A stretch of DNA of 64,000 bases, from NCBI GenBank assembly GCA_022497155.1, contig MU385710.1, forward strand, positions 1,116,001 to 1,180,000. The letters are read 5' to 3'. The notes beneath the pieces are model-generated. The model had not been told where the DNA came from and ran no database searches. It worked only from the letters and a program-made list of their open reading frames with translations. Source of the stretch: Whalleya microplaca (lineage: Eukaryota; Ascomycota; Sordariomycetes; Xylariales; Xylariaceae). A program made the translations under genes and the position numbers. Of this stretch, positions 1 through 10,509 are shown one piece after another; positions within the stretch are counted from its first letter, which is position 1, and each line of letters opens with the position of its first letter.

Positions 1-2
1 AC

Positions 3-623
3 ACCGCCAGGAGAGATGAGCGAGTGCTATCCCTCGTCGGCGGCAAGAAGGGCCCGCGGGACCGCAGCGCAGACAGCACAAGGAGTGCCCGAAGCGCAAG
101 CAGTTCCAAGAAGGTGGTCTTCGCCGAAGACAACAAGGAGAAAACGGCACCTACGGCTACGACGCCGTCCCCCGCAAGCTCGAACCCGGCGCTGGTCGAG
201 TCGATGCGGAACCTTGGCAGCTCCCTCAACCCCATGAACCGCTTCAGCGGCATAGGCATGATGCGCGGCTTCGGACGCGCCGCTACGACCCCCACGCCTA
301 CGCCGCCTGCGAAGGACGTTGCTGGTGCTGGTAGCAAGACGTCGGAGGGCGGTGATCTCGCCACGGTAAGTTACTTAACTCTATATATCCTCAATCTCAA
401 ATTTACGTAACCTTCGAAATGATGCTGACCAGCCACTCAGGCGTTCCCGGACCTCGCGGCAGCGCTGCCGCCCAAGGACGTGCAGAAGATCGACCCGCCC
501 AAGAAGAAGTTCATGGAGCTGCAGAACCCGGCCGATCTGCGGATCGGCGACGTCCTGGAGCTGCTGCGGGACTACCGCCGGCTTGCCAACGCTCTGAAGG
601 AGATGGACGCTTTCAAAGAGTAA
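3..623 (+). CDS. C-terminal part of an unrecognised protein (runs in from the left edge)
   Basis: Two exons are visible, 3..365 and 441..623, giving the last 181 residues and a TAA stop. The open frame already runs at base 3, so the true start lies outside the window. The 75 bp intron has a GTAAGT donor and an ACTCAG acceptor and is phase 0. The first exon codes for a low-complexity basic, Ser/Thr/Pro/Ala-rich stretch with a KKVVFAED patch. The second codes for a compact, probably helical end: PPKKKFMELQNP, then ADLRIGDVLELLRDYRRLAN, then ALKEM. I do not recognise the family. The helical end looks like a short protein-interaction segment, but that is inference from composition. The downstream neighbour is convergent alpha-actinin. 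Confidence 0.7.
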
Positions 624-1579
624 GGGTTTTGCATAAGTATTTATTATTCCGTTTTGTAGTCCCGGGGCATAAAACACGTGTGTACATATCAATAGACAGG
701 ATAGGGGGAAGGGGGTGAAGATGTGTGTGTGTACTCAGAGAATAGTTTCATCTCGAGGCTTTTTGCATTTTGCATCGCGTGGAGTTAACATGGGATCGCT
801 GGGGCCTGGGATTGGGGACTGGGAACGGGGACTATTTAGAATAAGGATGGAGTTCACTGCTTTTTGCTAGAGCGAAAACACCCGCGGAATAGACAATGGA
901 AGAGATAATTCAAATGAAGACGGGCGGTGCAGACGATCTCTCTCTCACATTGGAAACTCGGAGGAATTATCTGCATACTTGATATATTGAATTCAGGGGG
1001 AATATTTCGGACCGTACATATATTTCGCAACGCCGGCCAATTTCCTCAACACAACCACTACCGCAGTTCCGTCTCTCGAAAAACAAAAGGAAAAGCAAGA
1101 AACACCCAGTCGATGCTATGTCCCTCCCTATAAAGCACGGCCTCCACTACCTAATAATACCCTCGATCCCTTGGTAGTCAAGCCAGTCTCAGTGCCTTTC
1201 TTTCACTTTTTTCTTCTTGTAACTAGTTAGCTACTATGTAGTCAGCCTCACTAACTAGTTACTTAGACTTTTTGGCGACTAATATTATAGTAAATATACT
1301 TATATATATGGGTGTTGTAGAGTTAACAAACACAAACACATTATCATACCTAGCCCCGTGCCGACGTGCTTGCTTGTTGGCTCCCCTCTCCCTCTCCCGC
1401 TGTAAGCCACCCACCCCCTATAGGTATGTACATACATACCCGATCGCCGGACCCGAACAATGCAGTCTAATTACAGCATACGAGCTTAGGTAAGTAGGTT
1501 AGGTGGCTTCGGAGCCACGATGTTCCAATCAATGTACATCAATCCACAACCACTATCCCGGCTACGCAACCGATTATGC
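624..1579. other. Convergent intergenic spacer
   Basis: This stretch lies between two convergent stops and holds the 3' UTRs of both flanking genes. Open frames in it are short and have no protein-like composition. It is locally AT-rich around 1200-1350. I see no RNA gene or repeat. Confidence 0.6.
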
Positions 1580-4184
1580 CTAGGAATATACACCACCGCC
1601 GTTCGCTGCCTTCTTCGTCGGACTCGACCTCCCGCTCCCGCCGTTGGTGATGTCCTGGAGCGGGGCGCTCCCGTTCCTAGAGTGGTGGCGCGAGTGCTGC
1701 TGCTGCTGGCGGCTATCCTCCACCACCTCCTCATCCTCCTCATCCGCATGCTGCGCCCCCTCCTCCGGCTCCTCCTCGTGCTCCGCCTGCTCCGGCTCGC
1801 TCTCGCGCTCGGCGTCGTCGGGGCCGGCAATGAGCTTCTCCATGAAGCTAATATAATCGAACTGGGGCACGCCGCGGTCCTGTGCCATGTCGGGGCCGTT
1901 GTGGGGCGGGACGAGCTCGCACAGCTTGTCGATGACGTCGTCGGGGACGAGCGAGTGGCGCAGGTCCATCTCGGTGACGTAGGGCTTGCCGTCGGCGACC
2001 TCGCGGAAGCTCTGGAACACCTGCTCGGCCGTGTTCTGGTCCTCGGTCACGTCGACCATGAAGCGGATGAACTGCTCGAAGGTGACGCGGTCGCGGCCCC
2101 GCGACGTCTCCGCGAAGTACTCGTGCATCTCGTCCTCGCTGAACACGAGGCCGAGCGACGCGAGCGCGGCGCTGAACTCGAGCTCGGATAAGGAGTTCGT
2201 GTCGTCGCGGTCGAAGTGCCGGAACACGGACTCGAACTCCTCGAGCTGGATGGGGGTTAGGTTCGTCATGTTGCGCGCCACCATCTGGTTCTCCAGGAAG
2301 GCCAGCTTCTTCTGCACCGACGACTTGACCAGCCCGAGCTCGTACGACAGCTCGTCGTACGTGTAGGTCGTGAAGTCGTTCTCCTCGATGTTGGCCTCCT
2401 GGCACTTGGCGTCGACCGCCGCTATCTTCTCCAGGTAGGCGTCTAGCGGCGGCAGGTTGTCGCTCAGCTTCCGTACGTGTAAGAGCTGGTCCTCCACGTC
2501 GCCCTCGAGGCCTGAGATGGCGATTTGCATTGTGTTTAGTGCCAGCGCGAAGTCGTTGGCCTTGTCGGCGAATGATTTGCGGAGGGCGTTTTTGATGCTA
2601 TAGTAAATATTAGCAAGACAATAAATAGACGTTTTCACACTAACGGAACTTACTCCCTGATCGTCTCATTGATCAGCTGGCCACGCATCATCTCGGTCTT
2701 TGTCAAGCTAGCCCATACTTCGTCCATGGTCTCCAACGAGAGCTCCGGCGGCGGGTCGTACGCTCTGAGTCGATACGTGCCCAACTTGGTCTTGATGTTG
2801 CCTAATAACGTGGCCAGCTCGCTCTTCTCGGCGACCCATTCCCTCTTCTTGCCCCTCTTGTAAGACGCAAACTCGGCGGCCTGTCGCTTGGCGTCGATGT
2901 ACGTCCCCTCGAACGTCGCCTCCTGCCACTGCTCTATCTGCTCCCGGATCTGTTTTAAGAGCGCCGCCACTCGTCTCTCGTACGCGCTCTGCATCTCCCA
3001 CGCGCCCTGCATGTTGTTCACGAATTTCTCCACCCGCCGGCCGGCGTTCTCGACCTTCTCCATTTGCGAGAAGGCGTGGAACCAGTAGGCGATGTAAGTC
3101 ATCAAACTCCTCTCGTCGGGCTTGGCAACATCGCAAACGTCCTCCACGTCGAGCAAATCGGGGATGCCGATCTCCTTGTGAGCGATATCAAAAGCCATTT
3201 GCATGTTGCCTCGGTGGTCCGACTTGTCCAGCGCATCGTAGTCGATTAGATCCGGCCGGTGGATGTCCAGTAGGGCACAGAAAGCGAGGCCGTCGTTCCA
3301 GCTGGCGCTGAAATCGCGGACTTCTACTTCGTCGTAACAGGCCGTTTTGCGTTGACACCATAATAGGAGACCCTCCTTGGCGGTCATGCCCTCCTCGTTG
3401 ATGTCGCTAATGGTAAATCTGAGAATAAGCGTCCAGATTAAGCCGAGGATGATCTTCCGGTTGCCGTCGACGACATCTTCGGCGCCGATGTTGGTCATCT
3501 GGATCCCCCTCGACTTGACGAAGTTGAGCGCCGTGTTGGCATTCTCGAACTTCTGGACTCGTAGTTTCGGTTTCGCGGCATATCGTCCTAGTGATTCATT
3601 TGATAGGCATTCAAGCAGGTGTATTAGGAGAACCTTCAGATGAAAACGTTAGATCAGTTGAGATGGAAGAACAATGATAACTAGCTGCTTTGACGTATGA
3701 AACTTACACCATCGCTTATGTCAGGCACGAGGCTTTTCACGACCAGACCCCTCGAGCAAATTTTTGTATTAAACCTAGCATTCCAACAACGTCAGTTTTC
3801 CTCGTGGCCAGGTGCTGCCGCAGAGACAATGTCTTGACTCCGACAACAGAGTAGCTTAGTTTAACTCACCATTTGGTGAAGGTCTTTTCTTGGACGTTAA
3901 TCCATTTGTGATCCATCTTGGTCAATGTTGACCCTGGCTGCTCAAGGCCAGCAGAATTGGAATTGGCGGACCCGGCAGACGCGTTCGATGATAGGGAGTG
4001 TCGTTGGAATCTCTTGGGCTTGGAGGATTCCTTTGCAGAATCTTTCTTATGAGCGAGAGGCGATCCGTCGAGCGTGGCCGAGCGTTGGACACGGGCAGCG
4101 TGCAGCTCGGGGTGAGATCGGTTGGTCAGGCTGGTCCGAGTCCTGCGTGACTTTGGGGGTGACTTTGGGGGTGGCCCTGATGAG

Positions 4185-4217
<33 letters not shown>

Positions 4218-4555
4218 GATGATGATGAGTAGTGAGATGATGGCGATCTGGATGGTGATCTGGAAACTGGAAACTCGTCGGATCGTGCAGATGTGCATAC
4301 GCTAGCAAGGTCACAATATCGGCCTTTATCAGTGCCTCGTACATGTAGAGGAGTCGCCGGTGTTGCTAATGTTGCATTCGCGTCCCAACTCGGGAATGCT
4401 TCGACCAGTGTGTATTCGACGCTCACAGTTGGTTGCCGAGGAGACTGGCGCCCGCTAGCAGCGCCCAGTCCTGCCAGTGCAGCGTCCAATCCCCTATTTC
4501 CTGCCCCACCACTCGCTAATCGTAGCGGTGCCACCGCCGACATTATCGATAACAC
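1580..4555 (-). CDS. ain1: Alpha-actinin, F-actin cross-linking protein, with a long N-terminal extension
   Basis: Cytoplasmic actin bundler expected at the septation ring. Four exons on the minus strand: 4555..3870, 3774..3708, 3633..2654 and 2597..1580; frames and splice phases are consistent. Residues here are numbered from the internal Met at 3916 (MDHKW). Two calponin-homology domains occupy about 1-115 (KTFTKW, GLVVKSLVPDISDG, RVQKFENANTALNF, then IILGLIWTLILRF) and 121-230 (EGLLLWCQRKTA, FSASWNDGLAFCALLDIHRP). A spectrin-like helical rod follows to about 470. EF-hands end the domain set; the first loop DRDDTNSLSELE keeps the acidic ligands. An acidic, low-complexity tail closes the protein. 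From 3916 the protein is 703 residues, normal for short fungal alpha-actinins. The same frame stays open upstream to 4555, adding 213 Ser/Pro-rich residues (916 total). Which start is used is unsettled. Confidence 0.9.
4185..4214. repeat. (GAGGGT)5 hexanucleotide repeat
   Basis: Five perfect GAGGGT copies. On the minus strand they lie in frame in the putative N-terminal extension of alpha-actinin and encode alternating Ser-Pro. The unit differs from the fungal telomere repeat TTAGGG. Confidence 0.85.
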
Positions 4556-6326
4556 CTGCAGGTTTATGGCCTGTGTGACCAGGTCTAGCGGGGTCTAGGC
4601 CGGTAGATGATGATCTTCAGGGACTAAGGTAACTGTATAAGTACCTATCAAGGCTGACTGACAGATGTCAACTTATAAGTCAAACGCTTAACTGTATAAG
4701 TGCAGTAAGTGCAGTGTGAAGCTTCAATTTGATAACAAAACAATATATTGAGTTCGAGCAAGACCGTCAATTGTTCAGATGTAAGTCTCGGGAGCGGAAA
4801 GCCTAATTGTATATACCTAGCCGTCAAACATACCCTCGGCGCCTAGTGCTGGTTCAGGAGACGCCCACACACCTATCATCCCGAGATCGTCTTATGTTTG
4901 GATCCAACAGGAAGTCTATAAATGGGTTCACTCAATGCCCATCTGCTCCCTATCTATCTGCCGCGCTTGAAAACGTTGAAACGCGCTTTCGTCTTGGGTC
5001 GCTTATCACGACATAATTGGTCCCGTCCCTGGGGGAAGGGCAGCCGTGTCGGGCAAATGCAATGCATGATGTCCTCCGATTTAGGTAGTCCCTCATCCCT
5101 ACATGGCCGTCGATTACGCATTGCCCATTGTTATGCATGGCCTCAATCAGGGGGAGTAAGCTTTTGGACCGACCCTTATCACTATTTGTTATGGGTCCAA
5201 TCTGGAACATAATGCCATAAAGGTCTTCGTTCTATGCCCATTACCCCAACTCTGGAGGTCAACATAGAATCGCAGTCCACATGGAAGATCTGCGAAACGC
5301 ATGGTACTGTATCCGCGGCTGGAAGGTGAAACTAATGGCTAGATATCACATCCGATGTCCAGTTTTCGGTCCATACATATTACTTGCAAGAAACATATCT
5401 CATTGAATTATTGGGTTGCTAAAGTCCTATGACCCGCCGTGGCGGCTGATAGCCAAGGAGGCTCAGCAATTCACGACCTACATGTAGTCCTAACGACCTA
5501 TCGTTCTCATATCTTTCGATGGTAGATGCATTGCCGACTACCTGTAATCTAGGCACATGAATCTTGTCAACAATTCAGTGGCATCAGACTTTCCCTCAAC
5601 CCCTTTAATGAGTTGATACTAAGGGTCGTTGCTATGGCAGACCGAACGCATAAAAGGCTGTCGTAATAGCCCAGGGATGCTTTCAAGTCAACGACCAACA
5701 TTATTCCAAGCCAAACCTGTTTAAGAACGTCAACATCGTCTTACGCATGTACTGTTTTCGATACACCTACCATTCGTAGCTAACTGCAACGGCGCTTTAG
5801 TACTAGTCGGCTATTGCAAAGTTTACTATCCGTACTAGGGTGAGTCGTCCAGAAGTCGGGACTTCATTCCCGATAGACAACGATTCTTGCCAGCTTTCCC
5901 GGCCAGATTTCGTGAAACCTGATCATGAGTACTCTATTGGATCAAGTATGAAACGCTGGATATGAAGAAGGGTGTCATTGTCTACCTAACCTATGATGGT
6001 GAGCTTATTCTATGTACATGCGCGGTAGAATTTCCTTGTAAGTGGAATATCTCGCAAGTGTGAAGATCAAGTTGGGGTTACCTATTCTTGGCGATTCGCA
6101 CTACCTGTAAGCCGGGGACACCCTGGCAAATCGGGGGTGTTCTGCAGCGTGACATAGCGCCGGAGATAGAGTTTCGCCGTCACTACGGGAATAGCCCAGC
6201 ACCTGAGCGGATCATCACCTAAGTTTTTAACAATCTATTATACCTGGCTAGTCGAAACAATTTCTAGGGCTCTCGTTTCCCACGGCCCTGTACGTAGGCA
6301 TACGAACCCCCCTCCCACCCCTCAAT
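4556..6326. other. Gene-poor spacer, upstream regions of two divergent genes
   Basis: About 1.8 kb between the alpha-actinin 5' end and the D-2-hydroxyglutarate dehydrogenase start. Frames are heavily interrupted on both strands. I see no tRNA, no terminal repeats and no recognisable protein fragment. It must hold the promoters of both flanking genes, but no element stands out. Confidence 0.55.
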
Positions 6327-8069
6327 ATGGCTTGTAGATCACAGCTTGCCCCGGCCCTCACCAGACGGGCAGCAGCACCCTCGCCTGTCCTGAGGAGGTG
6401 GACCTTCGGCCCCGCTGCCGTACGTTCTGCCGCACGTTGCATATCGAGTGCGCCGCCTCGGCAGTTCCGAGCGTCGGGGAGCAGCAGAAAAGGCGGTGCG
6501 AAGTTCACCACGGACACGTACCCCCAGCTCAAGCGGAACCCGCGCTTCGCGCAGATAACCGGCGAGCACGTCGCGTACTTCAAAACCCTGCTGGGCAAGG
6601 ACTCCGCCCTCGTCGACGGCGTGACCGCCGAGGCCGCGGCCGACGACATGGAGCCGTACAACGGCGACTGGATGCGCAAGTACCGCGGCCATTGCACGCT
6701 CGTGCTGAAGCCGGGGTCTACGGAGGAGGTCAGCGGGATCTTGAAGTACTGCAATGACCATATGTTGGCCGTGGTGCCGCAGGGAGGGAATACCGGGCTG
6801 GTCGGAGGGTCGGTGCCGGTGTTTGATGAGATCGTGGTTAATACCAGTCGTATGAACCAAATCCGGTTCTTTGACGACGTGAGCGGTGTCCTGGTCGTCG
6901 ATGCGGGTGTCGTGTTGGAAGTGGCCGACCAGTTCCTGGCGGAGAAGGGCTACATCTTCCCCCTGGACCTGGGTGCGAAGGGCTCGTGCCAGATTGGTGG
7001 AAATGTCGCGACGAACGCCGGTGGTTTGCGGCTACTGAGATACGGAAGCTTGCACGGGAGTGTTCTGGGCATCGAAGCTGTTCTCCCAGATGGCACAGTC
7101 GTGGATGATCTAAGCCGGTTGCGGAAGAACAACACGGGGTACGATCTGAAGCATCTCTTCATTGGCGGAGAGGGAACTATTGGTATGATCACGGCCGTAT
7201 CAATACAATGCCCTCAGCGGTCGAGGGCCGTCAATGTTGCATTCCTGGGTGCGGATTCTTACGAGAAGATCCTGCAAACGTTCAGAGAAGCCAAGACCCA
7301 GCTTGGGGAGATATTATCTGCTTTCGAGTTAATGGATCGCGAGAGCCAGTCCTTAGTCCACAAAGTAAGGCAACATAAGCGACCACTCGAAGCGGAGCAC
7401 CCCTTTTACTGTCTCATCGAGACAAGCGGGTCTAACTCGGACCACGACAGCGAGAAATTAGAGCAGTTCCTCGAAGACGTAATGTCTAAAGAAATCGTCA
7501 CCGATGGTGTTCTCGCACAAGACGAGACGCAAATTAGATCACTATGGAGTCAAAGAGAAGGCATCCCGGAATGCCTAGGGCACTGGGGAGGAGTCTACAA
7601 GTATGATGTTTCTATCCCCCTGAACGATCTGTACAGACTCGTCCTGGACACGAGAAAGCGAATCGAGGCTGCCGGACTAAAGGGCGAGACCGACGAATAC
7701 CCCGTCGTAGACGTTGTCGGATATGGCCATATGGGTGACTCAAATCTGCACCTCAACGTCGCAGTACGGAGATACGACAAGAAGGTGGAAGAGGTGCTAG
7801 AGCCGTTTGTCTACAAATGGATTAGCAAGGTGAACGGCAGCATAAGTGCTGAACATGGCCTGGGCATAGCTAAGAAGGACTACATTCGCTACAGCCGAAG
7901 TGATACTGTGATCGGCCTGATGAGGCAGATCAAGAACTTATATGATCCGGTCAGTCTTTACCAAGTCTCCACTGGGAATCTCACACGCTAACTCTTTTCA
8001 CAGAATGGGATCATGAACCCATACAAGTATATACAAGTTCCTGTCATCACCTCCTCCTTCGACAGATGA
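6327..8069 (+). CDS. DLD2: D-2-hydroxyglutarate dehydrogenase, mitochondrial FAD enzyme
   Basis: Oxidises D-2-hydroxyglutarate (some family members also D-lactate) to the 2-oxo acid, using FAD. Exons are 6327..7949 and 8004..8069, 562 residues, a normal length. The first 55 residues are rich in Arg, Ala and Ser without acidic residues, as in a mitochondrial presequence. The FAD-binding PCMH domain shows PQGGNTGLVGGS (about 150-161) and QIGGNVATNAGG. The C-terminal cap shows VVGYGHMGDSNLHLNV (about 463) and SAEHGLG (about 506), typical of this family. A last intron of 54 bp with the unusual donor GTCAGT separates NLYDP from a tiny exon encoding NGIMNPYKYI, the conserved family ending; without splicing the frame stops early at 7991. 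D-lactate dehydrogenase (cytochrome) is the main alternative. Confidence 0.92.
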
Positions 8070-8564
8070 AAATAGCGATTGGATCGGCATGAATGAGCCA
8101 CGCCTTATGTAAATAGCATACTTGAAGCTCCTAATACCGTGTCGGAGGAGCTTCAGTTACATAAAAAAGTAATGAAATCATGAAGAGCTCTCACTGCTTC
8201 GTTTTGCATCCTCATTTGCAATAAAGCCAGTCAATACTTCAGAAGTCATCTACTGTGTGCAACTTGTTTTCAGTTGACTTCAGAGAAGTATTAAACTCCA
8301 TGACCAGATTATAGCTATGTAGTATACCTACCGTATCAAAACCTGTATACACAGTGCGTACGGTGCTATAGTCCGATAAGATAAGGAGCTCCAAGACGAC
8401 GAAATTTGAATTTATCAAGCTCAGCATCATCATCATTGATTGATCCGACCAACACCAATATATACTCGCCCACCTCCAGTCAGACCCTTGACTTTCCACA
8501 CAACCGATATATATCACCCGTAAACATATCATTTCGCCCTTCGGACCGGTACTAGTAAGAGAAA
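8070..8564. other. Tandem intergenic region, 3' UTR and TIM8 promoter
   Basis: 495 bp between the dehydrogenase stop and the TIM8 start. A 97-codon open frame on the minus strand here has no protein-like features. No other gene is seen. Confidence 0.55.
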
Positions 8565-8976
8565 ATGGCCTCGCTGAACGACATCAACCTCGACCAGCTG
8601 AGCGAGAAGGACAAGAGCGAGTTGCGCACTTTCCTAGCCAACGAGAACCAGAGGGCGCGTGTGCAAGCCAGTATGTTGAAGGCTTCCATTATCTTATCCC
8701 TCCAGATGCAGTCTACCCAGGTATTTGTGGAAAATACCTGCGCTACCTATGTATCGTTGGAGGTTCGTCCGGGCCTTACGGATCGCTGACTGTGCGCTTT
8801 TCCCTCTAGCTGTGCACTCCATAACGGATATGTGCTTCAAGAAGTGTGTCACGGGGACTATCCGCAGCTCAACGCTGGACAAGTCCGAGGAGAGCTGCAT
8901 GGCGAACTGCGCCGACCGGTTCTTAGATATCAGCCAGGTGGCGGTTACACATCTGCAGAACATGAAGCAGAGTTAG
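8565..8976 (+). CDS. TIM8: Mitochondrial small TIM chaperone Tim8
   Basis: Subunit of the Tim8-Tim13 hexamer of the intermembrane space, which escorts hydrophobic precursors such as Tim23 to the inner membrane. Exons are 8565..8670 and 8810..8976, giving 90 residues. The 139 bp intron is phase 1, with a GTATGT donor and CTCTAG acceptor. The N-terminal helix reads QLSEKDKSELRTFLANENQ and the splice joins VQA to TVHSITDMCFKKC. The family's twin CX3C motif is complete: CFKKC and CMANC, 15 residues apart, followed by ADRFLD. These four cysteines form the two disulphides through Mia40 oxidation. The gene follows another mitochondrial gene on the same strand. The FLANENQ region and the small size favour Tim8 over Tim9, Tim10 or Tim13. 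Confidence 0.93.
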
Positions 8977-9346
8977 ACGGGTCAATGATCATCAATATAA
9001 ATCTATGACACACACTTGTGACAGCTTGTACGAATAGCGCTTTCACATGGGCCTACTGGTTTGGCGTGTTGTATATATGTATATCTCGACTTTAGTACGA
9101 TGCGGATAGTCGCTACATGCGCTATGGACCGCGGAAGAATCACTACGGATAGCACGAAGCATAAATGGAATCAAGTCACGTAACGACCAAACAGATTTGG
9201 GGGCGCGAGAAAATCAATTATTTTCCATCGATCTCATAAGCCTGAACCTAGGCAACGCCGACCTTAATGCAATATCCGCCCAGCTCGGGATGTTATATAC
9301 ACCCGCACAAGCTATCTGAATCCGGTGCCAGTAGAGTCCCCCCCAT
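8977..9346. other. Convergent intergenic spacer
   Basis: 370 bp between the TIM8 and RPL25 stops. It should contain both polyadenylation regions. Nothing else is evident. Confidence 0.55.
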
Positions 9347-10117
9347 TTAGACAAGAGCAAGCTTGGTGGCCGCAATGTCCAGCGCATCGACATCAGCGGT
9401 CAACCGGCAGTAAGCCTTCTTTTGACCATTGGGCCTACACAAAACTGTTAGTAACGAATATAGTCAGGAATTCATGGCTGGCTGTGCATACTTGACGAGG
9501 GTGTTGATCTTGACGGTGTCAATGTCGTATAACTTCTTCAGCGACTGCTTGATCTGCGCCTTGTTGGCCTTGATATCGACGATGAAGACAAGGGTGTTGT
9601 TCTCCTCGATCTTCTTCATGGCACTCTCGGTGTTGAGCGGGTGGATGATGATCTTGTGCTCGTCGAGGCGGGGGGTGTGGGCGACGGCCTTGCGGTGGTA
9701 CTTGGGGGCACGCGACAGCTGGAGAGTCTTGGGCCGGTGGAAGGTGGTCGAAGTGCGGACCTTGCGCTTCTTGTGGGCGTTGTCCTGCAGCGCGCGCGAT
9801 TAGCCTCTCGAGCCAGCGGTGGAAAAGACATCCACGTCAAGATAGATAGATAGAGAGATCACTTACGCCACGGAGGGCAGCCTTGGCAGCGGCATTCGCC
9901 TGCTTGAGGCCCTTAGGCGCCTTGGAGGCACCGCCTATACAGAATACGCATCAGCAATCGCTCTTGATCAGAACTCGCAAAATCTGCTGCTGCTCGATGC
10001 GTTGGCCGGGGAGGCGCTCGCGGGAGGCAGCTCCCTTCGTCGAGATCACATTGGGGGAACGTGGAAATTCGAGGCTCATGGTGGTATACCTTTCTTCGCA
10101 GGAACCTTGGGACCCAT
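9347..10117 (-). CDS. RPL25: 60S ribosomal protein uL23 (L25/L23a)
   Basis: Large-subunit protein at the polypeptide exit tunnel and a docking site for SRP. Four exons on the minus strand: 10117..10090, 9934..9867, 9784..9492 and 9434..9347, giving 158 residues. No single open frame shows the protein because the introns (155, 82 and 57 bp) break it. The translation starts [14 protein letters not shown], has a Lys/Ala-rich N-terminal tail, then [60 protein letters not shown] and [14 protein letters not shown], and ends [13 protein letters not shown]. All are hallmarks of eukaryotic L23a. A GATA microsatellite sits in the second intron. The gene shares a 392 bp divergent promoter with the rRNA methyltransferase BMT2. 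Confidence 0.95.
9841..9856. repeat. (GATA)n microsatellite in RPL25 intron 2
   Basis: A short GATAGATAGATAGA run lies just inside the intron near its donor end (minus strand). It appears as a CTAT-rich tract in the transcript. Confidence 0.7.
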
Positions 10118-10509
10118 TGTGCTGTGGTTGTTGCTGGTTAGTTGACTCTGAAGTTGTCGTCGTGTGGTGCGGGCGTCCTCGAAGGAGTGGAAAATTCGTG
10201 AGATTTGTATACCAGGTGGAGAGTTTCTTAAATTTGGCGTGTGTGGTTTGCTTCGCTTAGGGCATCCATGGTTGCCGGGTGGTCATAGCGCAAAATTTCC
10301 AGCTAATCAGATGGGATTGCTACTACAATAGACTTACATAATCAATTCACAGTGTCTAACACTTTACGCACGAATCTATACACTGTCTTAAATTTATCAG
10401 CTCGGTTCAACCTTCATTCAACCCTTTTATATCCTTATCACTGCATTCTGTCGCAGATGAGCACACCTCGGGACTACTGCATGATGCAACTTGCAGCACA
10501 GTCATAAAC
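10118..10509. promoter_or_regulatory. Divergent promoter shared by RPL25 and BMT2
   Basis: 392 bp separate the two head-to-head start codons, so both promoters and 5' UTRs fit in this stretch. One gene encodes a 60S protein and the other a 25S rRNA methyltransferase, so co-regulation is plausible but not shown. I could not assign a specific factor site by eye. Confidence 0.6.

Noticed and set aside
1520..2191. 223-codon plus-strand frame opposite the alpha-actinin 3' exon
   Set aside because: Leu/Arg/Val-rich antisense of GC-rich coding DNA; the minus strand encodes clear EF-hands.
4185..4214. GAGGGT repeat as an internal telomere-like tract
   Set aside because: The unit is not TTAGGG and the tract is in frame with the Ser-Pro coding stretch of alpha-actinin.
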